NCBI GenBank assembly: GCA_013360215.1
Contig: JABWCP010000016.1
Location: 3,185 to 67,184 of the forward strand
Length of the DNA: 64,000 nt
Origin: a bacterium
GTDB taxonomy: Bacteria > CLD3 > SB21
Direction of reading: 5' to 3'
In this document: positions 55,901 through 63,913 of the stretch, one piece after another
How positions within the stretch are numbered: the first letter of the stretch is position 1
Layout of the letters: each line of letters starts with the position of its first letter
The notes under the pieces: generated by a model
The model's input: the letters and a program-made list of their open reading frames with translations, nothing else
Databases searched by the model: none
What the model was told of the DNA's origin: nothing
Made by a program: the position numbers and the translations under genes

Positions 55901-56102
55901 GTTGTTCATTAGCAACATGCGTCACAACCGACAAAATAGACAATAAACTCACGGTCATCAGCAGCAAACCAAAGATTTCTTCTTTGAGTTTGATGCCAAG
56001 ATTGAGTTTCAGCCCCTTTGGCGGCTGCGGCTTTTGAGGTATCTTACCTTTCGGCGATTCGGCCGCTTTGGGTTTGGGATTATTTTTTTTCTTTGACGCC
56101 AT
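52941..56102 (-). CDS. ftsK: DNA translocase FtsK/SpoIIIE
   Basis: 1053 residues: a four-helix membrane domain (about 35-190), a long acidic/Pro-rich linker (about 225-590), and the RecA-like motor. Walker A IAGTTGAGKSVGINSIITSL lies near 712; Walker B is in YIVAIIDELADLMM. The gamma winged helix is present at the end (QGSASLLQRRLSVGYARAARL). It pumps chromosome ends at the division septum and activates XerCD at dif. Typical FtsK is 780-1330 residues. First of the ftsK-lolA-UPF0104 set. No clear ribosome-binding site; the ATG matches the family start. Confidence 0.95.
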   Translation of the reverse strand: MASKKKNNPKPKAAESPKGKIPQKPQPPKGLKLNLGIKLKEEIFGLLLMTVSLLSILSVVTHVANEQPGTIMELWRAGQLQNLLGPVGAMLSHYLVGYTFGYPFVAVPILFLVYGWLFFTHKSIFLVNQFAFYILTLMLIVSTWLAIPGALDHSENWNASGMLGGMLAHQLYTWLGGFGSVTIWVVFSLIWITMVTRVSIADLIPAIKNILFTSYRTTTGTISKFKSRQQELLEKESEVSEDEPDNVSEDAAEKPLIPEYLQKKTIKTSVSPTSAKTEKVNEPVKTEIPQVTTKQSTTIAPAIKEEKAPEELVAVQAKAEEPKRDAITGTDLGMDTQFVRDLKAIGHIDKKFSINRTKLEELSASAGHTDSHQDLPQEETTAPANTPVTESPKPRVVEPAKDLTIRPEDADLDMADADFKDLARSMFDAEHQHIEWEKEWVKEETAELERAKTRLDMKPARKPKTQTVKIEDIVETQEAPKEDIHTIVSDSTDASQLSSNDVNPVTQEEPQPEVTLPETAQEAEALAASVKAVKKEAPKPEPAIDFDKENSQARKKYKFPSIDLLEPTQSLEKLTPEEIGYLNTKVEQIIAKLAEFGIATKVVATEYGGPVVAIYQLELPSGLKISKITGLEDELALSLKVKSVRMVPVTSKGTIQVEIPKLKAEPVMIRSLFEDPSFRDAKNKYKLGLALGKTIDGHIHFEDLAKMPHLLIAGTTGAGKSVGINSIITSLLYQFDPSEVKFIMVDPKKVELALYRRLKNHHLISLRNHRGEVIEDVITKPENAKLILKALVEEMEERYEKLAEANVRNLEDYNKRWKEGRMPHDGKYQHYKLEYIVAIIDELADLMMTAPREIETSITRLAQMARAVGIHLIVATQRPSVDVLTGLIKANFPARIAYAVRSKIDSRTILDMGGAEQLLGKGDMLFMPPGQVPIRIQNAFTSTQETETIVDFINRMQAFPRRDFMVKEEPREENEGGEVDSSGFDELFNQAMEIVVKHNQGSASLLQRRLSVGYARAARLIDQLERAGIVSAPDGAKPRQVLITEDQMAMYMN

Positions 56103-56145
56103 TCAAATGTTATTAGAATTCATATTTAACCAAGACGCCTTGTCT

Positions 56146-57261
56146 CTAGAAATCCGAACTGGGATCCCCGTTATAAAACGGCGTCGGCGATACTTTAGCG
56201 TTAAGCTCACGGCCGCGTGCATTGATCTTGAGCATCGTACCGTCTTTTGCCAATGCCGTCTCTACGTACCCCACGGCAATCGCACGTTGTAAACTCGGCG
56301 AAAATGTACCGCTAGTCACTACGCCGACTTTTCGTCCGTCCGACATGATGTCGTAACCGTGACGCGCCGGTATTTTTCCTTCGACTTCAAGACCGACTAA
56401 TTTCCTCTTAACGCCATCGGCTTTTATTTTTTGTAATGCTTCGCGCCCGATAAACTCGCCTTTATTCAGTTTGGTGATCCAGCCGAGCGAAGCCTCAAGC
56501 GGGTTTGTCGTTTCATCAATATCGTTGCCATACAAGCGGTAATTCATCTCCAAACGCAGCGTATCCCGCGCACCAAGACCGGCTAAACCGATATTGTATT
56601 TTTCACCGGCTTTCATCACCGCATTCCATATCTGATCGGCAAACTTCGTATTGAAATACAGTTCAAAACCTTTCTCTCCGGTATATCCGGTACGTGAAAT
56701 TGTCATCGGCACGCCGTCCACTTCGCCCTCGCGGAACCAATAAAATTTGATGTCCGACAGATTGGTTTTTGTCAGCGACTGTACGACTTCTTTTGCGTGG
56801 GGTCCCTGAATCGCAAGCAACGCAATATCGTCGCTGATATTTTCCAATTGGAGATGAGAAGGGCAATGCGATTTTACCCAATTAAAATCTTTTTCCATAT
56901 TGGATGCGTTGACGACAAGCATAAATTTTTTATCGTTGTATTTGTACACGATCAGATCGTCCACAATACCGCCGTCGGGTTTGCACATCGCGGAATACTG
57001 TGCCTGCGTATCGGCCATTTTAGAAACATCATTGACCGTAATTTTTTGTACAAAATCTGCCGCGCCTTCGCCGGTTACCATAAATTCGGCCATGTGTGAC
57101 ACATCAAATACACCGACGGCTGTCCGGACGCGTTGATGTTCGACGATATCGCCGTCATAACGAATCGGCATATAATAGCCTGCAAAATCGGCCATTTTAG
57201 CACCGGCTGCGATATGTTTATCGTAGAACGGTGTTTTTTGGGGGTTAGTTGAAGTACTCAA
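56146..57261 (-). CDS. gcvT: Aminomethyltransferase GcvT (T-protein)
   Basis: 371 residues, the usual length. Glycine cleavage system subunit that passes the aminomethyl group to tetrahydrofolate. Visible: KMADFAGYYMPIRYDGDIVE, GVFDVSHMAEF, YTGEKGFELYFN, LGARDTLRLEMNYRLYG and the C-terminal barrel domain with VGVVTSGTFSPSL. The start is TTG at 57259-57261, preceded by GGAG and 8 nt. gcvH and gcvP are not in the window. A 43-nt gap separates it from ftsK. Confidence 0.95.
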   Translation of the reverse strand: MSTSTNPQKTPFYDKHIAAGAKMADFAGYYMPIRYDGDIVEHQRVRTAVGVFDVSHMAEFMVTGEGAADFVQKITVNDVSKMADTQAQYSAMCKPDGGIVDDLIVYKYNDKKFMLVVNASNMEKDFNWVKSHCPSHLQLENISDDIALLAIQGPHAKEVVQSLTKTNLSDIKFYWFREGEVDGVPMTISRTGYTGEKGFELYFNTKFADQIWNAVMKAGEKYNIGLAGLGARDTLRLEMNYRLYGNDIDETTNPLEASLGWITKLNKGEFIGREALQKIKADGVKRKLVGLEVEGKIPARHGYDIMSDGRKVGVVTSGTFSPSLQRAIAVGYVETALAKDGTMLKINARGRELNAKVSPTPFYNGDPSSDF

Positions 57262-57348
57262 AATATGTTCTCCAAATTCTTTACTACTTAAAAATGACTT
57301 ATTTACTATATCAGTCAGTTCACAAAAGACAATCTACTTTCAATTTTC

Positions 57349-58527
57349 TTACAATTTCTTCATCGCTTTATCAATTCGTTCCAGTGCCAATTTGATATTA
57401 TCGAGCGAATTGGCATAAGAAAACCGGAGATACCCTTCACCGAAACTGCCGAATGCTGTCCCGGATAAAGCTGCGACACCGGCTTCATTGAGCAGATAAT
57501 CCGCGAGTTTACGCGAATCCAAACCGGTTTTGATGATATTGGGAAATACATAAAACGCACCCAACGGTTTTTTGCAGGAAAAACCCTTGATCGCATTGAG
57601 TCCGTCCACGATAAAATCGCGGCGTTTTTCAAATTCGGTGACCATCGCATTCACGCTGTCTTGCGGCCCCTGCAACGCTTCGATGCATGCTTTTTGTACA
57701 AAACTATTCGTACACGAATTACTGTTGGTTTGCAGTTTGGAAACCATTGCTGCGAGATCTTTGGGCATCACACCAAAACCGGCGCGCCATCCGGTCATGG
57801 CATACGTTTTGGAAAATCCGTCCAAAATAATCGTGCGTTCTTTCATGCCCGGAAGACTGGCTATGGAATAATGTTCGTACCCGTACATGATGCGTGAATA
57901 AATTTCATCGGACATCACGTAACAATTATATTGTTTGACGATCGCCGCTATATCTTCGATATCTTTTTTGCTAAACACCCCGCCGGTCGGATTGGCCGGC
58001 GAATTGATAATCACAAGTTTGGTTTTAGGCGAAATTTTTTCCTTCAGTTCGTTCACATCAAAGGTAAAATTTTTTTCTTCGCTGATGTGCAGCGGCACGG
58101 CTTTACCGCCGACAAAATTGATCATGGACTCATAAATCGGAAAACCGGGATTAGGATAAATCACTTCATCGCCCGGGTCAATCAAGGCCATGATGGGGAA
58201 AAATATGATCGGTTTACCGCCGGGCGTGACGACCACTTCGTCCGGATGGGCTTCGATATGACGGGTTTGGGAAACATAATCGGCAATCGCTTTGCGCAAA
58301 TCGGGCAAACCGGGTGACGGCCCATAATGCGTCCATCCTTCACGTAGCGCTTTTATCGCCGCTTCGGAAATATTGGTCGGCGTGTCAAAATCCGGTTCGC
58401 CGATTTCCAAATGTACGATGTGTTTTCCTTGCGCCTCCAAAGCCTTGGCTTTTACGAGCACTTCAAAAGCCGTTTCGGTTCCCAAACGACTCATGGCCGA
58501 AGCCGGAGCAACTTTAAAATCTGACAT
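57349..58527 (-). CDS. PLP-dependent aminotransferase (aspartate/aromatic type, class I)
   Basis: 392 residues. Fold type I enzyme; PLP lysine about residue 238 in GFSKTYAMTGWRAGF; NSPANPTGG; EIYSRIMYG; GYLRFSYAN near the end with the substrate Arg. It most likely exchanges amino groups between aspartate, glutamate or other amino acids and 2-oxoacids. The N-terminal LEIGEPDFDTP places it with the AspC/AspB I-gamma-like enzymes. The ATG at 58527 is used; TTG two codons earlier is possible. GGAG lies about 10 nt upstream. 3' neighbour gcvT. Confidence 0.9.
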   Translation of the reverse strand: MSDFKVAPASAMSRLGTETAFEVLVKAKALEAQGKHIVHLEIGEPDFDTPTNISEAAIKALREGWTHYGPSPGLPDLRKAIADYVSQTRHIEAHPDEVVVTPGGKPIIFFPIMALIDPGDEVIYPNPGFPIYESMINFVGGKAVPLHISEEKNFTFDVNELKEKISPKTKLVIINSPANPTGGVFSKKDIEDIAAIVKQYNCYVMSDEIYSRIMYGYEHYSIASLPGMKERTIILDGFSKTYAMTGWRAGFGVMPKDLAAMVSKLQTNSNSCTNSFVQKACIEALQGPQDSVNAMVTEFEKRRDFIVDGLNAIKGFSCKKPLGAFYVFPNIIKTGLDSRKLADYLLNEAGVAALSGTAFGSFGEGYLRFSYANSLDNIKLALERIDKAMKKL

Positions 58528-58624
58528 GCCCAAAACTCTCCCGTGTTATTAAAGCTAAATCTCTAATAAAAAAGAATTTACCGTTTTTAAATGGTTTTAT
58601 CAAGAAATTATTCCCTTGTGTCAA

Positions 58625-58679
58625 GGCAAAATAGAAATGTCCTAATATAGCAAAGTAGAAATGTCCTGTTAGAAAGCCG
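58625..58679. repeat. 55-nt repeat, copy A (candidate insertion-sequence end)
   Basis: Matches 63914-63968 in 50 of 55 positions, with 30 identical bases in a row. It contains two 17-nt units, GCAAAATAGAAATGTCC (58626-58642) and GCAAAGTAGAAATGTCC (58650-58666), differing at one base and spaced 24 bp start to start. Such tandem units are typical of transposase-binding ends in some insertion sequences. It ends 5 nt before the comM stop codon. Confidence 0.7.
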
Positions 58680-58684
58680 GGTAT

Positions 58685-60232
58685 TTATCCGCTGTAACTG
58701 CGATCCAAACTTCGGTATTGGATTGCTTCGCTGACGTGTTCGGCGCGAATGGCCGGAGCATTGGCACAATCGGCAATCGTCCGCGCTACTTTAAGAATAC
58801 GATCGTATGCCCGCGCAGATAACCCCAGTTTGGTAATCGCGAGTTTCATCAATTCCTGACTGCGTGCATCGATCGTACAAAATTCGCGAATGGCGCGCGA
58901 CTCCATATCCGCATTACAGTACACAGGCTGGCCTTTTTTACGCAGAGATTCAAATCGTTTTAACTGAATTTGCCGCGCTTTTTTAACGCGTTCGCGGATC
59001 GCCGAGGAGGTTTCGCCGTGGCCTTCGGCAGAAAGTTCTTTATATTTTATCGCCGGACAGTCAATATGAATATCAATACGATCCAGAAGTGGCCCCGATA
59101 TTTTGGCCATGTAGCGCTGGATCATACCCGGATTACAAGTACAGCGATTGCCGGGATCGGTGTGAAATCCGCACGGGCAAGGATTCATCGCGCAAGCGAG
59201 CATAAAATTAGCCGGGTACGTCAGCGACATTTCAGCGCGACTAATGGTAACATGCCCATCCTCCAAAGGTTGGCGCATGACCTCCAATACGTTTTTTTTA
59301 AATTCCGGTAATTCATCAAGAAAAAGTACGCCGTGATGCGCAAGACTGACTTCACCGGGTTTGGGAATATGTCCCCCGCCGATCAGTCCCGCGTCGGAGA
59401 TCGTATGGTGCGGTGAACGAAAAGGACGCAGGGTAACCAGCGGCGTATTCTGCGGCAAAAAACCGGCGACAGAATGAATTTTGGTTGTTTCCAGCGCCTC
59501 ATCCGGTGTCAGATCAGGCAGTATTGTCGGGATACGTTTGGCTAACATCGTTTTACCGCTTCCGGGCGGACCGATCATAATGATGTTATGGCCTCCGGCG
59601 GCCGCAATCTCCAGCGCTCGCTTGGCATGTTCCTGCCCTTTGACATCACGAAAGTCCACCGGCATAGCCGGAGCCTGATCAAAAAGTGCCGACATATCTA
59701 CCTGGTGCGGTGCGATGTGTTTTTGTCCGTTGAGAAATTGAACAGCATCCGATAATGCGTTGACAGGTATAACTTCTAAACCTTCAGCCATGGCGGCTTC
59801 GGCGGCATTACCGGCCGGTACGATGATGCCTTTGATATGTTCGCGGCGGGCGCGAAGCGCAAGAGACAACACACCGTTGATGGGTCGCAAACTTCCATCC
59901 AAACTCAATTCACCGACGACCACGTATTCCTCCGTACGATGGGACTCGATCTGACCGTGCGCGGCCAAAATACCCACGGCGATCGGGAGATCAAACCCGG
60001 AACCTTCTTTCCGCAAATCCGCCGGTGCAAGATTGATCGTAATGCGTTTGATCGGAAATGTAAAACCGGAGTTTTTGATTGCCGCATTAACGCGCTCTTT
60101 GCTTTCGCGGACGGCATTATCCGGTAAACCGACCGTGATAAAACCGGGTACGGCGCCCTCCAGATGCGCTTCGACTTTGATGATAAAAGCATCAATACCA
60201 AATGTAGTCGCGGATAAAATCTGTGCTAACAT
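58685..60232 (-). CDS. comM: YifB/ComM-family Mg-chelatase-like ATPase
   Basis: 515 residues. N-terminal Lon-S5-like domain (VGLPDNAVRESKERVNAAIK, INLAPADLRKEGSGFDLPI); AAA+ motor with Walker A IGPPGSGKTMLAKRIP near 219; Walker B LFLDELPEF; a small Cys-rich stretch NPCPCGFHTDPGNRCTCNP; and the C-terminal Mg-chelatase helical part. ComM helps branch migration in natural transformation in some bacteria; elsewhere its job is unsettled. It stands after the secreted propeller gene and its terminator, with a 55-nt repeat right behind its stop. GGGGG precedes the ATG closely. Confidence 0.94.
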   Translation of the reverse strand: MLAQILSATTFGIDAFIIKVEAHLEGAVPGFITVGLPDNAVRESKERVNAAIKNSGFTFPIKRITINLAPADLRKEGSGFDLPIAVGILAAHGQIESHRTEEYVVVGELSLDGSLRPINGVLSLALRARREHIKGIIVPAGNAAEAAMAEGLEVIPVNALSDAVQFLNGQKHIAPHQVDMSALFDQAPAMPVDFRDVKGQEHAKRALEIAAAGGHNIIMIGPPGSGKTMLAKRIPTILPDLTPDEALETTKIHSVAGFLPQNTPLVTLRPFRSPHHTISDAGLIGGGHIPKPGEVSLAHHGVLFLDELPEFKKNVLEVMRQPLEDGHVTISRAEMSLTYPANFMLACAMNPCPCGFHTDPGNRCTCNPGMIQRYMAKISGPLLDRIDIHIDCPAIKYKELSAEGHGETSSAIRERVKKARQIQLKRFESLRKKGQPVYCNADMESRAIREFCTIDARSQELMKLAITKLGLSARAYDRILKVARTIADCANAPAIRAEHVSEAIQYRSLDRSYSG

Positions 60233-60304
60233 AAACCCCCTTCATCGCAAATTTTTTTTAAAAAAATTAAATATGGATGCGGAAGGTTTTCTGTCAAAAA
60301 ATGA

Positions 60305-60347
60305 CAATAAAAAAACGGCTCCGGGATTTTTTAACCGAAAGCCGTTT
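60305..60347 (-). terminator. Terminator of the Asp-box protein gene
   Basis: On the minus strand AAACGGCT and AGCCGTTT pair around an imperfect middle containing CGG/CCG, followed by a T run. It lies about 20 nt after the stop at 60368. Confidence 0.8.
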
Positions 60348-60367
60348 AATGGGACGAATTGTATTTT

Positions 60368-63300
60368 TTAGTTTTTGATTACAGACGGTAAACGACCCGG
60401 CGTAAAAGGCGCGCCATAACGATCCATCTGCTGTTCTATGCGTTTGATCTCCGCATCAGTCTCCTGGAGTGCACGAAGTAATCCTTCAAATTGTGCAGCC
60501 GCCACGTCATACAAATGCTGAAATGTAGTTGTCGCATCCGATGTGGTAGTCCACAGATTACCGGTGATGATTTCGACGCGCCCCCGCAACGATGTCGGCG
60601 GCACACCTTCATACAGCGCACGCAATCCGTCACCATTCATTTGACGTTGAATACGTTTGAGTTTATCCTCTGCAGCGACCACAGCTGCATACGTTCCTTC
60701 GGGAAGCTTTGCCGTTTCGATCACGGCTTGTTTGAGCAACGGTATTTTCTCCACCATACTCTCACGGTAGGCATCCGCACTGCTGATAGCCCGGATCAGT
60801 TCGGCTACTTTTTTATTGAAGGCGTCTAATTTATTGCGATCCGCAACAGGTAAAGACGGTGTTAAAAGCGGTTTACAAATAAAGGATTGCGACACGCCGA
60901 GATCCGTCCATTGACCGGCTTCGTAGCGCGACACGGAAACCGTGTATTTTCCCGGAACCACCATATATCCCCGATCCGGATCATTCCAAGGTATGCTGTT
61001 ATCAAATGGCGTCAGAGAAATCGGGGTAAATACATTGGTTCGAAAATCCCACACGATACGATTGACGCCTTTCTGAACGGAAGTTTTAATGCGTCGTACA
61101 GGTTGGCCCAATTCATCTTTGATCGTAAAAACAAAAAACGGTTCTTGCTCATCCGCTTCATTGCGCAGTGTTTGATACGAAGGCAGTTCGATGTCCTCGC
61201 CTTTTTTCTGTTTTTCTTTTTCGGTATCGCGGCGTTTTTTCTTCAGCGACTTGTAATCGTCCTTAACGTAATACGTAAATACGGCGCCTGTTTCCGGATT
61301 CGGCGTTGCAAAAAAACCGGCACCCTGAAAACCCGTTCCGGGAAAACCAAACGGATTGGAAGGAATAAACATGGATGCCTCTTTGATCGGCAGTATGGCA
61401 ATATCTTTTTGTAACGTTTCTTTGGACAGGTGACGGAGCGGCGTATAATCGTCGAGAATATACATACCGCGACCAAACGTGGCGACGACCAAATCGTTTT
61501 CACGTTTTTGGATGGTCATGTCGGTGATCAATCCCGGAGGAATACCATTGTTAAACGCTACCCAGTCCTGACCTCCGGTATTGGAAACATACAGACCAAA
61601 CATGGTACCCACGAATAACAAATTAGGATCCACGTGATCTTCTGCAAAAGAATAGGTAGAACCTCTCTTGGGAAGATTGCCGTTGAGTAACGTCCACGTC
61701 TTCCCGCCATCGCTTGTTTTGAGCAAGTACGGTTTATTATCGCCGTCACCAAAATTGTGGCAAGCGGCATACGCCACGCGTCTGTTATGCGACGATGCGA
61801 CGATCGTATGAACGCGTGCAAACTCCGGTAACCCTCCCGTGGATGCGGGTTTATTCCACGTTTTACCGCCATCATCGGAATAATGAATCAATCCGTCGCC
61901 CGAACCGACGAAAAGAATATTGGGATCTATCGGCGATTCCGCGATGGCCGTAATATTGGCCAGCGAACCTTTAGAGGCCAGCTCATCATAACTCCAGCTC
62001 TTGCCCTGCATTTTGATTAATTTTTGCGGAACACCGCGCGTCAGATCGCCGCTCAGCAGTGTCCACGTATTGCCGCGATCGTCTGTTTTAAATAAACGAT
62101 GACCGCCGAAATACAATCGTTTGGGATCGTGATGTGAAATCAATAACGCCGCATCCCAATCAAAACGATAACCCACATCGGCCGTATCAATGGGTTTGAT
62201 AAAAAGTTGTTCACCCGTTTTTTTATCATAACGTACAAGCCCGCCATTTTGGGACTGCACATAAAGTATGTTTTCATCACTCCAGTCGGCTTGGGTTTCA
62301 AATCCGTCACCGCCTAAAGTAAACGTCCAATCTTGATTGGTCACTCCGGCCGATGAATTCGTTCTTGATGGTCCGAAGAAACTGTTATTGTCCTGCGTAC
62401 CCGCATAGACATGATAAAACGGAAGCGCCTGATCTATCGAAACTTTATACACTTCGGCAATGGGCATATTGGCTTTAAAATCCCAGGTTTTACCTTGATC
62501 TAATGATTCGTACACTCCGCCGTCACTTCCTGCAATCAGGTGTTTGGTGTTTATAGGATTAATCCAAAGCGCATGATTATCTACGTGTTTGTATTTCTCG
62601 CCAAGTTTGGACCAAGTCGCACCGCCATCACGGCTGATCTGATTAAAAACATCCATGCTGTAAACGGTATTCTCATCCTTGGGATCGCAAAATAATTCCT
62701 GAAAATAAAACGCATACGTCGAAACATAACTGCTGCGTTTGACCCAGCTCGCACCGCGGTCGCTGCTGCGGTACACACCGCCTTTTTCTTTGGCTTGCAC
62801 GATAGCATAAAGCACTTGAGGGTTGGAAGGCGCTATCGCCAGTCCGATTTTGCCCACATCTTCGGAAGGCAGTCCGGACATCACTTTTTGCCACGACACA
62901 CCGGCGTCCGTGCTGCGATAGATCGCACTCTCCGGCCCGCCTTGAACGGTAGCGTATAGTTTTTTGAACCGTTGATGCGCCACGGCATATAAAACTGACG
63001 AATTATTCGGATCCATATGGATTTGCCAAAATCCCGTATAGTCGCTCACATGAAGTACACGTGTCCAGGTTTTACCGCCGTCGGTGGTTTTATAAACACC
63101 ACGCTCACCACCGTCGTTACGAAACGGGCCATATGCCGCCGCATATACGGTATTGGAATTACGCGGGTCAATAACGATCCCGCCGATATGCTCTGAATTT
63201 TCGAGTCCCATATTTTTCCAACTTTTACCGCCGTCTTCGCTGCGATAAATACCGTCGCCAAAAATCACATTGGACTGTCCATTGCTTTCACCGGTGCCAA

Positions 63301-63625
63301 CCCACACGATATTGGAATTGGACGGATCCATCACCACACAACCGATAGAGTACGATTTTTGCCCATCGAATACCGGCGCGAACGTCGTCCCGCCATTAGT
63401 GGTTTTCCACAATGACCCGTGACCCGAAGCAACAAAATATTCCGCCGGATTGGCAGGATTAACCGCAATATCTACGATGCGGCCGCCGGCAAAAGCCGGG
63501 CCGATACTGCGAAACTGCAGTCCCGATAATGAAATGTTCTTGAGCGAATCCGCTTTGGTTTGCGCTTCCAACGCAAAACTCATGCAGCATGACACAATCA
63601 GAATAATACGCGTGATATGATTCAT
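60368..63625 (-). CDS. Secreted Asp-box (BNR/VPS10-like) beta-propeller protein
   Basis: 1085 residues. Signal peptide about 1-22 (ends ALEAQ), followed by about ten Asp-box repeats of the S-x-D-x-G-x-T-W kind (TTDGGKTWTRV, SSDRGASWVKR, TSDGGKTWTLL, SDDGGKTWNKP), giving two sortilin/VPS10-like propellers to about residue 740. The last 330 residues hold a charged Lys/Glu linker (KKKRRDTEKEKQKKGED), an Ig-like part (GVNRIVWDFRTN, PGKYTVSVSRYE) and a helical tail. Labels such as glycosyl hydrolase are common for this family, but no catalytic residues can be named. AGGA lies about 8 nt before the ATG. Probably surface or periplasmic binding. Confidence 0.8.
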   Translation of the reverse strand: MNHITRIILIVSCCMSFALEAQTKADSLKNISLSGLQFRSIGPAFAGGRIVDIAVNPANPAEYFVASGHGSLWKTTNGGTTFAPVFDGQKSYSIGCVVMDPSNSNIVWVGTGESNGQSNVIFGDGIYRSEDGGKSWKNMGLENSEHIGGIVIDPRNSNTVYAAAYGPFRNDGGERGVYKTTDGGKTWTRVLHVSDYTGFWQIHMDPNNSSVLYAVAHQRFKKLYATVQGGPESAIYRSTDAGVSWQKVMSGLPSEDVGKIGLAIAPSNPQVLYAIVQAKEKGGVYRSSDRGASWVKRSSYVSTYAFYFQELFCDPKDENTVYSMDVFNQISRDGGATWSKLGEKYKHVDNHALWINPINTKHLIAGSDGGVYESLDQGKTWDFKANMPIAEVYKVSIDQALPFYHVYAGTQDNNSFFGPSRTNSSAGVTNQDWTFTLGGDGFETQADWSDENILYVQSQNGGLVRYDKKTGEQLFIKPIDTADVGYRFDWDAALLISHHDPKRLYFGGHRLFKTDDRGNTWTLLSGDLTRGVPQKLIKMQGKSWSYDELASKGSLANITAIAESPIDPNILFVGSGDGLIHYSDDGGKTWNKPASTGGLPEFARVHTIVASSHNRRVAYAACHNFGDGDNKPYLLKTSDGGKTWTLLNGNLPKRGSTYSFAEDHVDPNLLFVGTMFGLYVSNTGGQDWVAFNNGIPPGLITDMTIQKRENDLVVATFGRGMYILDDYTPLRHLSKETLQKDIAILPIKEASMFIPSNPFGFPGTGFQGAGFFATPNPETGAVFTYYVKDDYKSLKKKRRDTEKEKQKKGEDIELPSYQTLRNEADEQEPFFVFTIKDELGQPVRRIKTSVQKGVNRIVWDFRTNVFTPISLTPFDNSIPWNDPDRGYMVVPGKYTVSVSRYEAGQWTDLGVSQSFICKPLLTPSLPVADRNKLDAFNKKVAELIRAISSADAYRESMVEKIPLLKQAVIETAKLPEGTYAAVVAAEDKLKRIQRQMNGDGLRALYEGVPPTSLRGRVEIITGNLWTTTSDATTTFQHLYDVAAAQFEGLLRALQETDAEIKRIEQQMDRYGAPFTPGRLPSVIKN

Positions 63626-63913
63626 AAAAAAATCCTCATGCGATGGGTTAAATAATAATGATTACTTGATATGACAAATCAATAAAGCAATGAAACCGAG
63701 ATACCAAAAAAGAAAGGACATAGGCATGTCATATTACGAAAAACACAGCCTATAGTTTCAGTTCGATGCCGGTTTATTGGTAAAATAAGTCTATGAATTT
63801 TTCGTATGAGAATAAAGGTTATTACCATGAACGCTTTAATACGAATAATCCGTCCGACGATGTGGAAAGCCGCCAACCTGAGAATACATGGTAAAGGAAA
63901 AAATAACTATCTC
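63626..63913. other. Upstream region of the Asp-box protein gene
   Basis: 288 bp without a credible gene. It contains a 5-bp inverted repeat TTGAT-N7-ATCAA at 63666-63682, 41 nt before the ATG at 63625. A frame of 33 codons at 63793-63894 (starts MNFSYENKGYYHERF) lacks a ribosome-binding site. Confidence 0.4.

Noticed and set aside
63793-63894. Possible 33-residue protein on the plus strand
   Set aside because: No ribosome-binding site, no known family, ends before the repeat; retained only as a note in the intergenic entry.
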